NCBI RefSeq assembly: GCF_030315975.1
Contig: NZ_JASXSZ010000001.1
Coordinates: 1,076,970 to 1,140,969, forward strand
Reading direction: 5' to 3'
Length of the DNA stretch: 64,000 nucleotides
DNA from: Microbacterium candidum
Lineage (GTDB): Bacteria; Actinomycetota; Actinomycetes; Actinomycetales; Microbacteriaceae
A program made the position numbers and the translations under genes. This document shows, piece after piece, positions 44,746-52,630 of this stretch. The notes under the pieces were generated by a model. That model did no database searches. It saw nothing but the letters and a program-made list of their open reading frames with translations, and was not told the DNA's origin. The first letter of the stretch is position 1; each line of letters opens with the position of its first letter.

Positions 44746-45549
44746 ATGCGCTGTCTTGCGTCTCACGCGATGGACATCCTTACCGTAGCCGTACCTACTG
44801 ATAACAGCGGAAAGAGCGACGTGGGGATTCCTGAGGGAAGTCTTGCAATTGCTGCGTTCATTGTGCTCGCTCTACCCGGATTCATCTACGCGGGGGTTGG
44901 CAGGTGGGCTCGCGGTGAGTCCGCGACAGACAGGGATGTTGGCCTAACCATCGCTCGTGGAGCGGTTTTCTCTGTGGCGCTCACGGCCGTTTATCTGCTT
45001 CTCCTCGGAGGTTGGCTATTCAGCGGAGTGGGGCCCGGTGCAGACGCGGATGCCGTGGCGATCGCAAACCCACGCCTTCTCGGTCTAACTGTCCTCGTCT
45101 TCTATGTCGCCGTCCCGACCGTTGTCAGCATCGTCATGCACCGGCGTCGCATCGACTGGGTGTTCCCGAACTGGGCGGAAGACGCTCGAGGGGACGTGAA
45201 GCGCGGCTTCGGGTGGGTGCGTCTGCCGCAGTCCAAGCACGGATACAACTCCGTGCCGAGCGCATGGGATCACGCCAGTGAGCAGAATCACCAGGCGTGG
45301 GTGAAGGTCAAACGGAGCAACGGGGAATGGGTCGGCGGTTGGTTCACCAAGGGGTCCTTCGTGACCACGTACCCTGAGCCCAGGAGCATCTACATCGCTC
45401 ACCAGTTCCGCATGACCAACGACGGCAACTTCGATGGTGAAGGTCCTATCCCAGGGTCAGGCGTGTTCCTGATGATCAACAACGACGACATGGTGTTCTG
45501 GACAAATCCCGCGAGAGCCGACCAAGAGAAAGAAGATTGCGATGGCTGA
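44746..45549 (+). CDS. DUF6338-type membrane protein
   Basis: The 267-residue protein starts at 44746 (GGAG at 44734-44737). It has three hydrophobic helices in the first 130 residues: SLAIAAFIVLALPGFIYAGV, AVFSVALTAVYLLLLGGWLF and LTVLVFYVAVPTVVSIVMH. The N-terminal LPGF-Y-GR pattern resembles DUF6338. The cytoplasmic C-terminal part (AWDHASEQNHQAWVKVK, GGWFTKGSFVTTYPEPRSIY) may bind a ligand. A 50-codon gene overlaps its stop. It is the first gene of the tRNA-bounded segment; its role is unknown. Confidence 0.65.
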   Translation: MRCLASHAMDILTVAVPTDNSGKSDVGIPEGSLAIAAFIVLALPGFIYAGVGRWARGESATDRDVGLTIARGAVFSVALTAVYLLLLGGWLFSGVGPGADADAVAIANPRLLGLTVLVFYVAVPTVVSIVMHRRRIDWVFPNWAEDARGDVKRGFGWVRLPQSKHGYNSVPSAWDHASEQNHQAWVKVKRSNGEWVGGWFTKGSFVTTYPEPRSIYIAHQFRMTNDGNFDGEGPIPGSGVFLMINNDDMVFWTNPARADQEKEDCDG

Positions 45550-45694
45550 AGAGAAGAACCCTCGGATTCAGCACATGGTTCCGGACCCCGACCGGGTGAT
45601 TGAACACGGCCAGCAGCCGACGAACTTCGTTCGGCCGCCAAAGCCTCCCGTGCAGGTACCCGATGGCGGCGTCGGCAACGTGACCAACGACTGA
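45542..45694 (+). CDS. Small 50-residue protein overlapping the DUF6338-type gene
   Basis: The ATG at 45542 lies eight bases inside the end of the DUF6338-type gene and opens MAEEKNPRIQHMVPDPDRVI and a Pro/Val-rich tail (FVRPPKPPVQVPDGG). GAAAGAAG upstream could be its ribosome site. The overlap suggests coupled expression with the membrane protein. No family is recognised, and this could still be a chance ORF. Confidence 0.5.
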   Translation: MAEEKNPRIQHMVPDPDRVIEHGQQPTNFVRPPKPPVQVPDGGVGNVTND

Positions 45695-45963
45695 CCGGCG
45701 GTTCATCGACACTCACGCACAAGCTTGGCTGTGGGCGAGTTGCTCAAGCGTCGAATTGTGCATCGGAGGCACGCACGACGAACGATCGGCCGCACGTCGC
45801 TGGGAGCGGCGCGATCCAGCTACGCAGTCCATTAGCGCCTCGTGGTCGGCGAACCGCACCCAGGCGTGCTGTACGTTCCTCTGCTCCGACGTACGCAATC
45901 AGGTTCCTTGGACGTGCGCGAGGCGGTTCACTCGGCGGTGCCCATCCTTCGCCGAGCCAGGGT

Positions 45964-47328
45964 CTACCGAGGCGGGCTGAGGATGTCCCGCACCGCCCGG
46001 CGTTGTGTCTCGGGCGACAATCCGAGCTCAGCCATGAGTACTAGCGCGAGCAACGACGACGTCACCCACTCGAGGTAGAAGATGTCGTCGTCAGTAGTCT
46101 CGTTCCCTGTGTGAGCAAGGTTGTTCCGGGCATCCTTCAGACGATCTGCCCACGCCTCGATGTCCGGGATGAGTTCGCGAACAGCGTCGGCGTCTGGCTT
46201 GGCAGCGAGGCCGATCGCACGTTCACGGAATGTCGGGGTCTTGCCCAGCTTCTTGGCAACCTCGCGCTGCTCGTCGCGGAGCCTCGCAAGGCGAGTCTGT
46301 TCGATGTCCGCATCGGACAATGCTGTCGCGTCTACAAGACCCTTGTGGAGAGCTTCAGCGGTGATCGCTGTGAGGAGCAGGCGTGTCTCTGTGTACCGCG
46401 GGCGCGCGTAGCGAAGTCCGAAGTAGACGTTGCACGCGTCGGGCGCTCGTCTACGAACACGAAGCCAATCGACGACGAGATCTTGGAAGGTATGGTCCCT
46501 GCAGCTGAAGAGAAGCCGCCAGTCCATAGGAGAGGCCTCTTCCGGCATCGCCGTGTGGATTCGCGCGCCGAACGACTCGACCTGCGTGTCCATCTCGAAG
46601 GTGCTCCCATCCCGTTCGGGCATGATCGTTGGTTCCCGGTGGATCAGAGTCAAGCTGATCTGATCGGAGGCTTCACCCGCGGCGAGTGTGATGAGGTCGG
46701 AGATCTCGTGCACCAAGCCGTGGAACTCGCGAGCCGCGACCGGTTCCGGAGGAGCCAGCACCAGGTAGGTCGACACTTCACCTTCGACCACGAGACGGGA
46801 GTGCTTATGGTTCGCGCGGAACGGCTGCGCCAGCCCCCGGGCGGTGATCGTCCAACCGTCGATCACACACGAGAGATCCGGTGGCCGGCTGGTGGTGGCA
46901 TGCTGTCCCTCGCCATCGTCACTCCTCTCGATGATGTTGGGATGGGCAAGCCAACTCGTCAGATTCTCTATCTCGACGATGGCCGCCGCGAACGCCGGCT
47001 CGTCGCGCGCGACATGCGCGCCGATGAGCGCCTCCTGCACGTGAATGTCTTGGTAGGAGCGCGTGCTCGCGGAGAACCCATCACTGGCCGTCGTGAAGCA
47101 ATCGAGCAATGTGATCGGTTTTCCCTTGGACATCCCGTGGATCTCCGGGACGCGATCACCTCTCGGTCGGGTCGCGTCATCGGCGGCTTGCCCCACCGCA
47201 CCCAGGTTCAAAGAACCGACGATTTCGAGACGACAGGTCCCATCGGCGTCGACCCTCAGTTGACCTGGTGACTGCGTCTCAGGCGTCGAGGGTAGCCACC
47301 ACACGCCTCTCCAGAACGCCGGCGTCAT
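45964..47328 (-). CDS. apeA: ApeA-like HEPN anti-phage protein
   Basis: I place the start at the ATG at 47328 (AGGGAG upstream). The 454-residue protein has an N-terminal beta-rich domain like ApeA NTD1 (WRGVWWLPSTPETQSPGQLR, ADGTCRLEIVGSLN) and a long middle part. A C-terminal HEPN domain carries the RNase motif R401-x4-H406 in ARNNLAHTG. ApeA-type proteins were reported as anti-phage defence genes, and HEPN domains usually cut RNA and cause abortive infection. Its start overlaps the stop of the DUF6998-like gene by four bases. Most described systems are a single gene, so this coupling may be informative. Activity is inferred. Confidence 0.8.
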   Translation of the reverse strand: MTPAFWRGVWWLPSTPETQSPGQLRVDADGTCRLEIVGSLNLGAVGQAADDATRPRGDRVPEIHGMSKGKPITLLDCFTTASDGFSASTRSYQDIHVQEALIGAHVARDEPAFAAAIVEIENLTSWLAHPNIIERSDDGEGQHATTSRPPDLSCVIDGWTITARGLAQPFRANHKHSRLVVEGEVSTYLVLAPPEPVAAREFHGLVHEISDLITLAAGEASDQISLTLIHREPTIMPERDGSTFEMDTQVESFGARIHTAMPEEASPMDWRLLFSCRDHTFQDLVVDWLRVRRRAPDACNVYFGLRYARPRYTETRLLLTAITAEALHKGLVDATALSDADIEQTRLARLRDEQREVAKKLGKTPTFRERAIGLAAKPDADAVRELIPDIEAWADRLKDARNNLAHTGNETTDDDIFYLEWVTSSLLALVLMAELGLSPETQRRAVRDILSPPR

Positions 47329-47816
47329 GAAAGGCTCCCTGCGTGCGCGAGCGCATCCCATGCTGCGCGGAACCCAGGCGTGACATCGTGGCCGTTCGCC
47401 TGTGCCCGCCCCATGGCCAGACGAGGGCCTGCGCTGTGCGGAGAGACCAACTCGCAAAGCTCTGCCACCGCGAACTCGCGTGCCCAGTCGAGATGTCCCG
47501 TCCCACGCTCGAATCGGATGCAGACCGCGATGTCGAAGTCGAGGCTGTGAAACTGAAACATCCGGTCGTGCCCTCGTGGCAAGGTGCGCGTCTTCACTTG
47601 AATCTTGCGGCCTTCGGCATCGACAAGGTCATACGCCCGCGTACCGGCTGTCGGAAGGGTGCCACCGTAGACCATTAGGGCCAGCCGCTCGCCGACCTCA
47701 CCCTCGATGCTGCCGGCGGTGCGTGACACACCTCGACGGTGAATCTCGCGTTGGACGCTGCCATGCAGTGCGAGAAGGTCGGAAAGCGTCATCGCTTCGA
47801 GGTCAAAGTCCGCCAT
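47325..47816 (-). CDS. DUF6998-like protein with restriction-endonuclease-type core
   Basis: The 163-residue protein (MADFDLEAMTLSDLLALHGS; an ATG six bases earlier is also possible) has an N-terminal helical segment and a PD-(D/E)xK-like core. A helix with GEVGERLALMVYGG is followed by the strands YDLVDAEGRKIQVKTR, where D, Q and K sit at the expected active-site positions, and then FDIAVCIRFE. DUF6998 domains have this pattern. It is translated together with the ApeA-like gene (ATGA overlap). It may be a nuclease, a sensor, or a partner that restrains the HEPN protein. Confidence 0.65.
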   Translation of the reverse strand: MADFDLEAMTLSDLLALHGSVQREIHRRGVSRTAGSIEGEVGERLALMVYGGTLPTAGTRAYDLVDAEGRKIQVKTRTLPRGHDRMFQFHSLDFDIAVCIRFERGTGHLDWAREFAVAELCELVSPHSAGPRLAMGRAQANGHDVTPGFRAAWDALAHAGSLS

Positions 47817-47943
47817 GTACATCAAGCTAGCGGGGCCTCCGACCCCTACGACAGGCGGCGCTTCCAGACACATCGGGACATGCTGCGTGGCGGCACGACG
47901 ACAATCTGTTCGTTTTTTTCGTTTCCACGAGTACCCTAGTTGC

Positions 47944-48471
47944 ATGAGCACTCCGACTGATGTGCCGCGTGGCGTGCGCAAGGCCCAGACGTACCTCCCG
48001 GAGGCCGCCGCGCGGGAGGAGCTTCTCGACTTCGCTGAGCTGATGCGGGAGCTTGAGGCGTATCTCGCGAAAGGGGCGAGCAAGGCTGCCCTGGTGGATC
48101 CGGGTGGTCAGGCGCGTCCCATCCCTGATGAGATCTTCCGGATCCTCGATCTGGTCGCGAATGCACTCGCGGCAGGGGAGGGGATCACGGTCATCCCGCA
48201 GGGGATGACGATGACCACTCAGCAGGCGGCGGATTTTCTAGGGATCAGTCGCCCGACTTTGGTGCGCCTGCTGGAGTCAGGGGAGATCCCGTTCGATAAG
48301 CCGGGTCGTCACCGGCGGGTCCGGCTGGAGGATCTCGTGGAGTATCAGGAGAGGTTCCGGGCCGCGCGTCGTGCCGCGCTCCGCGATCTTGCGCATGCGA
48401 ACCTCGATGCGAAGGTCCAGGTCGGATCGCCGGTTGGGTTGAAGCGGCTAACGGAGTTTGCTGACGAGTGA
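47944..48471 (+). CDS. HTH (excisionase/MerR-like) antitoxin-type protein
   Basis: The 175-residue protein has a helical N-terminal half and a helix-turn-helix of the excisionase type near residues 90-138 (MTTQQAADFLGISRPTLVRL, LESGEIPFDKPGRHRRVRLE). The following PIN gene overlaps its stop by four bases, the layout of an HTH-PIN toxin-antitoxin pair. It would bind both the PIN protein and its own promoter. It is divergent from the DUF6998-ApeA operon, with 127 bases between, so it could also influence that promoter. Confidence 0.82.
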   Translation: MSTPTDVPRGVRKAQTYLPEAAAREELLDFAELMRELEAYLAKGASKAALVDPGGQARPIPDEIFRILDLVANALAAGEGITVIPQGMTMTTQQAADFLGISRPTLVRLLESGEIPFDKPGRHRRVRLEDLVEYQERFRAARRAALRDLAHANLDAKVQVGSPVGLKRLTEFADE

Positions 48472-49019
48472 GCTTTCCCGCACTCTTCGGCACGAACGTG
48501 CTGTACGGCGCGTTGCTCAACGATTTCATTCTCGAGCTGGCCGACCGCGGGCTGTATCGACCGCTGTGGTCTACGGACATACTCAACGAGCTGCGGAAGA
48601 ACCTCATCGAAGCCGGTGAGAATGCGGCTCTGATCGACAAGCGCATCGCGACCATGGTCAGCTACTTCCCGGATGCCATGGTCGACGGCTACGCCTCACT
48701 TGTCCCGACGATGACGTGTGATGCGAAAGACCGACACGTCCTCGCGGCCGCGGTCCGCGGAGGCGCGGAAGTGCTCGTGACGTTCAACCTGAAGGACTTC
48801 CCGCCGGAGTCTACAAGGGGGTTCGATGTCGAAGTGGTGCACCCGGACGACTTCCTCCTCGACCAACTCGATCTCCACCACGCTCCAACGCTTCGCGCCC
48901 TCGTTGAGCTCGTCGACGGATACGCCTCGCCCACGATGCAGATCGATGACTATCTCCTCGCGCTCACCCGCGCTGGCGTCCCGCGCTTCGCCGACGCCGC
49001 CCGATCGAGGCTCTACTGA
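48468..49019 (+). CDS. PIN-domain toxin-like protein with altered active site
   Basis: The GTG start overlaps the antitoxin stop. The 183-residue protein is a PIN-domain protein of the VapC-like ribonuclease group: residues 5-14 read ALFGTNVLYG, then LWSTDILNELRKNL, TCDAKDRHVLAAAVRGGAEV and VTFNLKDFP. In the family the first position is L-D-T/A-N-V; here residue 8 is Gly, not Asp, through a single GAC to GGC-type change, while the later D residues remain. The protein may therefore be inactive or weak. Confidence 0.8.
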   Translation: MSFPALFGTNVLYGALLNDFILELADRGLYRPLWSTDILNELRKNLIEAGENAALIDKRIATMVSYFPDAMVDGYASLVPTMTCDAKDRHVLAAAVRGGAEVLVTFNLKDFPPESTRGFDVEVVHPDDFLLDQLDLHHAPTLRALVELVDGYASPTMQIDDYLLALTRAGVPRFADAARSRLY

Positions 49020-49039
49020 CCAGTTCGGCGTGCGTTCGG

Positions 49040-49094
49040 CCAGGTGTCCCCCAGGTGTCCCCGAGCATCGTGAGGACGCCGATTCTCGGCGAGT
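49040..49094 (+). repeat. Dispersed 55-bp repeat, copy B
   Basis: This is the second copy of the repeat at 18543-18597, same strand, about five differences. It begins ccaggtgtccccc and ends with cgattctcggcga-gtcc. It lies 21 bases after the PIN gene and about 105 bases before the tRNA-Ser-like sequence. Confidence 0.8.
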
Positions 49095-49200
49095 CCCGAG
49101 TGCATGGAGTGCGTCACGAGCGGCCACCATCGGAGGGGAAATCATCTGATCATGTCAGAAATGCCGCATGATTCCGCGGTAAGGCGAGCCTCCGGCCTAT

Positions 49201-49283
49201 GGAGGCCGGGATCGCCGATTTCACCCTGCTAAGGTGGAGTCCCCGTAAGGGGACCGAGGGTTCAAATCCCTCCGTCTCCGCCA
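49201..49283 (+). pseudogene. tRNA-Ser(GCU)-like sequence with missing D arm
   Basis: From 49221 on this folds as tRNA-Ser: anticodon stem tcacc/ggtgg with loop ctgctaa (anticodon GCT at 49228-49230), long variable arm gtcccc-gtaa-ggggac, T arm gaggg-ttcaaat-ccctc, acceptor 3' strand cgtctcc, discriminator G and encoded CCA. The 5' strand ggaggcc at 49201 pairs in six of seven positions, but only 13 bases separate it from the anticodon stem, too few for a D arm. It is therefore probably a truncated tRNA left by recombination. Confidence 0.6.
49258..49281 (+). repeat. Right copy of 24-bp tRNA-Ser 3'-end direct repeat (att-like)
   Basis: Identical in all 24 bases to 44323-44346. It is the 3' part of the tRNA-Ser-like sequence at 49201-49283. 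The two copies bound a 4.9-kb segment. Confidence 0.8.
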
Positions 49284-49438
49284 TTCAGCGTTATTCGACG
49301 ATGTTCACGCGCGCTGAGACACGTTAGACCAGATTCATGGCACGGTCTGGGGTATTCCGAATCGCGCATGCCTTGGCGATGTGCTCAGGTCTATCGATGA
49401 CGGGTGCTCAGGTTGCTCAGCCGCGTAAGTTCGCGTAA

Positions 49439-49471
49439 AGAAGACCGAGGGACGTCGTCCCTCGGTCTTCT
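49439..49471. terminator. Perfect 14-bp hairpin in the gap after the tRNA-like sequence
   Basis: agaagaccgaggga-cgtcg-tccctcggtcttct is a perfect stem with a 5-base loop. The right arm ends in tcttctc but there is no long T-run. The rest of 49284-49613 shows no convincing gene; an 87-codon minus frame at 49335-49598 is unlike any family I know. Confidence 0.6.
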
Positions 49472-49613
49472 CGGGTATCCGCGAACCCCGCTGAACTGGC
49501 CGATCCCAGTCCCGCGTTGGGATCAGTAGGCGCGGACGGCGCCTTCGTCCACGAACGACCATGCCCTGCTGGGCGATTGTGATGGTGAGCTCAACCAAGT
49601 CAGAGCCGCCGCC

Positions 49614-52454
49614 TCACAGTGCAGGTTTGCCTGCGCTTGCCCTTGTCGCCTGTTCGAGCAGTTCGAGAATGTGCACATAGGTACGCCCTGTTGCTCGCGA
49701 CATGCCCAGTTCGCACGTCCTGTTCGCCGATGCGTACGCCTCATACTCACGAGCGTTGACTTCAGTTGCCTCGCGCTCTGTCGCAGATGCGGTCAGCTCG
49801 GGGTGGAGCATTCCTCGGTCGCCGGCGAAAGCGCAGCATCCCCAGTCGACGGGTTCGTAAACATCCTCGCTGATTGCCTTAGCAATGCCCACCAGATGGC
49901 CGCTCACCCCAAGTGTCGTGGTCGAACACGTGCGGTGGAGAGCGACGGACGCTAGCGGTGAGTTCACGGACAGGTTCGGGAGGAGGGTCGTGTTCGTGAA
50001 CTCCACCGAGTCAACGAATCGCAGCGATGCGTATTCGGGGCCGGCGGCGCGAGCGCGCTCCACCATGGTCTCCAGTCCTTCCGTACAGGAGGCAGCGTCG
50101 CACACGATCGGCAGCCTTCCGCCGTTGCTCGCTAACAGGAGGGACGGCAGCACACGGTCGGACATAGTCATATAGCCGACCGTGTGTCCTTTCGACTTCC
50201 AGGGCGTCCCACAACACATGTCCGCTACGCCTTCGGGCTCGACGATTGTGACGCCGGCTCGGTGAGCGAGCAGCCTGAATGCCTCACTACTGCCGACGCC
50301 GTCGCCTCCCGGACCGAACATTGTGCCGATGCACGCTGCGAAGAAGACGGCCTGCGGGTCTGGAACGCGGAGGCCGGGGTTTCGGGCGCGCCCGCCCCGT
50401 GGCAGGTCGTCGGAGTATCGCGGCACCTGGTCTGCGCCGAGCGCAGCTCGTCCGAGGTCGGTGACCTTCGCCACCAGGGGGTGCGGGAGCCGGTCGGCCG
50501 CGCTGAGCGCTGCGCCTCCCATCCGCGTGACGGGTCCCCAATAGTGGGCGGCGAGTCCCCAAGCAGCACCGGCGAACCGGTTAGCAGTCTCCGCGCGGAG
50601 CCGCCGGACAAGGTCGCCGGTGTTGATGTCGACCGGGCAGGCCACGGCGCACATGCCGTCGACAGCGCAGGTCTGCACGCCGTCGTAGTCGTAGTCGCCT
50701 GCCAGGTCGGCCAACAGCTCACTGTCGCCGCGGTCTTCTGCCGCGCGCATCTCTCGCCGGAGGACGATGCGCTGGCGCGGCGTGAGTGTGAGGTTCTTGC
50801 TTGGGCAGGTCGGCTCACAGTATCCGCATTCGACACAGCGGTCGACCTCCGGCTCGACGGTACCGCTCGACTTGAGGTTCTGGAGGTAAGAGGAAGGGTC
50901 GTCGGACAGCAGCACACCCGGATTGAGGATGCCCTGCGGGTCGAACAGGCGTTTGATTCGCCACATGACCTCGTAGAGCTCGTCGCCGAACTGCTGGCGG
51001 ACGAACGGCGCCATGATGCGTCCGGTCCCGTGCTCGGCCTTGAGTGTTCCTCTTTGCTCCAGGATGAGGTCAACCAGGTCGGCCGTGAACCGTTCGTAGC
51101 GGGCGACGCAGTCGGGGTCGTCGAAGCGTTCGCCGATCATGAAATGGATGTTGCCGTCCTTGGCGTGCCCGAAGATCACCGTGTCCGTGTAGCCGTGCGC
51201 CGCGAATAGCACATTCAGTCGTTCGCACGTCTCGAGCAGCCGTTCGACCGGAACAGCCACGTCCTCGAGCAGCGCCGTGGTGCCGGACGGGCGTGCTCCG
51301 GCGACCGCTGTGTACAGTCCCTTCCTGACGCGCCAGAGTGAAGCCCTGGCCGCCGCGTCGGTGACGAACTCGAACGGCGAGGCAAGCTCGAGGCTCGGGA
51401 GGAGTTCCCCGAACGTGGCTGTCTTGCGATTCAGGTCCGAGTCGTCCGCGGCGTGGTGCTCAATGAGGAGGGCGGCCTGGTCGCGGATCCGGATGGCTGA
51501 GATCTCGGCCGGGACATCACTCAGCGACTGCGCCACCCGAAGGGAGGTGGCGTCCATCAGTTCGATTGTCGCAAGGCCCGCCGCGACTAGGTGGGGCAGG
51601 GCGGCGGTTGCCGACCGCAGATCGCGAAAGACGAGGAGGCCGGTGGCGATTGACGGCGAGACCGGGACGGTCTCGAAGGTGGCCTCGGAAACGAATCCGA
51701 GCGTTCCTTCGCTGCCGATGAGTAGGTGGGTGAGGATGTCGATCGGCCGCTCGAAATCGAGGAGCGAGTTGAGCCCGTAGCCCATGGTGTTCTTCATGGA
51801 GTACTGGCGCTTGATCTCCGCCACCAGATCGGGCCTGCGCAGGATCGAATCCCGCAGTTCCCGGAGCCCAGCGTGCAGTCCGGGCTCGCGCTGACAGAGC
51901 GTGTCGTCTGCGCCCGGCCTGCCCGTGTCGATCGTGGTCCCGTCGGCCAGAGTAACGACCAGCGAGCGCAAGGTCCGGTAGGTGTTCTGCTCGATGCCGC
52001 ACGCCATACCACTGGAGTTGTTCGCGATCACACCGCCGACCGTGCACGCGATCTCGCTTGCCGGGTCGGGACCGAGCCGGCGGCGGAAGCGGGCAAGCCG
52101 GGCGTTGACCTGACGGATCGTCAAGCCGGGTTCGACGGTCACCGACGTTCCGTCGGTCGACACTGACATCCTCTGGAACTTCTGGCGCGTGTCCAGAAGT
52201 ACCGAGTCGCTGACGCCCTGCCCGCTCAGACTCGTCCCGCCCGAGCGGAGCGTGATCGGGATCTGCTGATTGGAGCACGCGCGGAAGACCTCGCTCACCT
52301 CCTCGGCGGAGGCCGGCTGAACGACGGCTGAGGGGATGAGGAGGTAATGCGATGCGTCGTGGGCACGGGAGAACCGGTCGATCGCACGATCCAGAACCGA
52401 GATGCCCGCCGGCAGAGCCGCTTCGGGCAGGACAGAGGCAATACGGGAGGGCAT
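49614..52454 (-). CDS. FAD-binding and Fe-S 2-hydroxyacid (D-lactate/glycolate-type) dehydrogenase
   Basis: The 946-residue protein is a GlcD-GlcF-type fusion. First is a PCMH FAD-binding domain (PITLRSGGTSLSGQGV, EPGLTIRQVNARLARFRRRL, VGGVIANNSSGMACG), then the FAD-linked oxidase C-terminal domain (HAKDGNIHFMIGE, EHGTGRIMAPFVRQQFG). Next are two 4Fe-4S clusters (CVECGYCEPTCPSKNL, CAVDGMCAVACPVD) and a cysteine-rich CCG region (MCCGTPWKSKG, GCCAFAGDRG). It would oxidise D-lactate or another 2-hydroxyacid and feed electrons to quinone. An ACAACGTTGT palindrome 35 bases before its start ties it to the second glycoside locus. Confidence 0.88.
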   Translation of the reverse strand: MPSRIASVLPEAALPAGISVLDRAIDRFSRAHDASHYLLIPSAVVQPASAEEVSEVFRACSNQQIPITLRSGGTSLSGQGVSDSVLLDTRQKFQRMSVSTDGTSVTVEPGLTIRQVNARLARFRRRLGPDPASEIACTVGGVIANNSSGMACGIEQNTYRTLRSLVVTLADGTTIDTGRPGADDTLCQREPGLHAGLRELRDSILRRPDLVAEIKRQYSMKNTMGYGLNSLLDFERPIDILTHLLIGSEGTLGFVSEATFETVPVSPSIATGLLVFRDLRSATAALPHLVAAGLATIELMDATSLRVAQSLSDVPAEISAIRIRDQAALLIEHHAADDSDLNRKTATFGELLPSLELASPFEFVTDAAARASLWRVRKGLYTAVAGARPSGTTALLEDVAVPVERLLETCERLNVLFAAHGYTDTVIFGHAKDGNIHFMIGERFDDPDCVARYERFTADLVDLILEQRGTLKAEHGTGRIMAPFVRQQFGDELYEVMWRIKRLFDPQGILNPGVLLSDDPSSYLQNLKSSGTVEPEVDRCVECGYCEPTCPSKNLTLTPRQRIVLRREMRAAEDRGDSELLADLAGDYDYDGVQTCAVDGMCAVACPVDINTGDLVRRLRAETANRFAGAAWGLAAHYWGPVTRMGGAALSAADRLPHPLVAKVTDLGRAALGADQVPRYSDDLPRGGRARNPGLRVPDPQAVFFAACIGTMFGPGGDGVGSSEAFRLLAHRAGVTIVEPEGVADMCCGTPWKSKGHTVGYMTMSDRVLPSLLLASNGGRLPIVCDAASCTEGLETMVERARAAGPEYASLRFVDSVEFTNTTLLPNLSVNSPLASVALHRTCSTTTLGVSGHLVGIAKAISEDVYEPVDWGCCAFAGDRGMLHPELTASATEREATEVNAREYEAYASANRTCELGMSRATGRTYVHILELLEQATRASAGKPAL

Positions 52455-52488
52455 GCAGCCGCCTATTCCTGAGTGAAGATCCGATCAG

Positions 52489-52498
52489 ACAACGTTGT
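52489..52498. promoter_or_regulatory. LacI-type palindrome ACAACGTTGT, site 1
   Basis: This perfect palindrome lies 35 bases before the FAD/Fe-S dehydrogenase start, in the 176-base divergent promoter shared with the large secreted protein. Identical sites are at 52579, 59473 and 59530. Confidence 0.7.
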
Positions 52499-52578
52499 TT
52501 TTACCTGGCACCTCAACTGTTGCACAGATGCCCAGGAATCCCAAGGAGTGAGGCTGCCGGCTACTCTTGCGCGGCTAA

Positions 52579-52588
52579 ACAACGTTGT
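52579..52588. promoter_or_regulatory. LacI-type palindrome ACAACGTTGT, site 2
   Basis: This second perfect copy lies 90 bases from site 1 and 43 bases before the start of the large secreted protein. Two sites at this spacing could allow DNA looping or separate control of both divergent genes. Confidence 0.7.
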
Positions 52589-52630
52589 CTTACTCTGTTG
52601 TTCAGTCCGGACGGATGGCGATAACGATCG

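Noticed and set aside
44323..49281. A complete integrative element with its own integrase
   Set aside because: No tyrosine or serine recombinase, relaxase or phage gene is seen between the repeats, so at most it is a cargo segment or remnant.
49335..49598. 87-codon minus-strand frame next to the FAD/Fe-S dehydrogenase
   Set aside because: A perfect hairpin lies within it and its residues resemble no protein. It is more likely intergenic DNA with a terminator.
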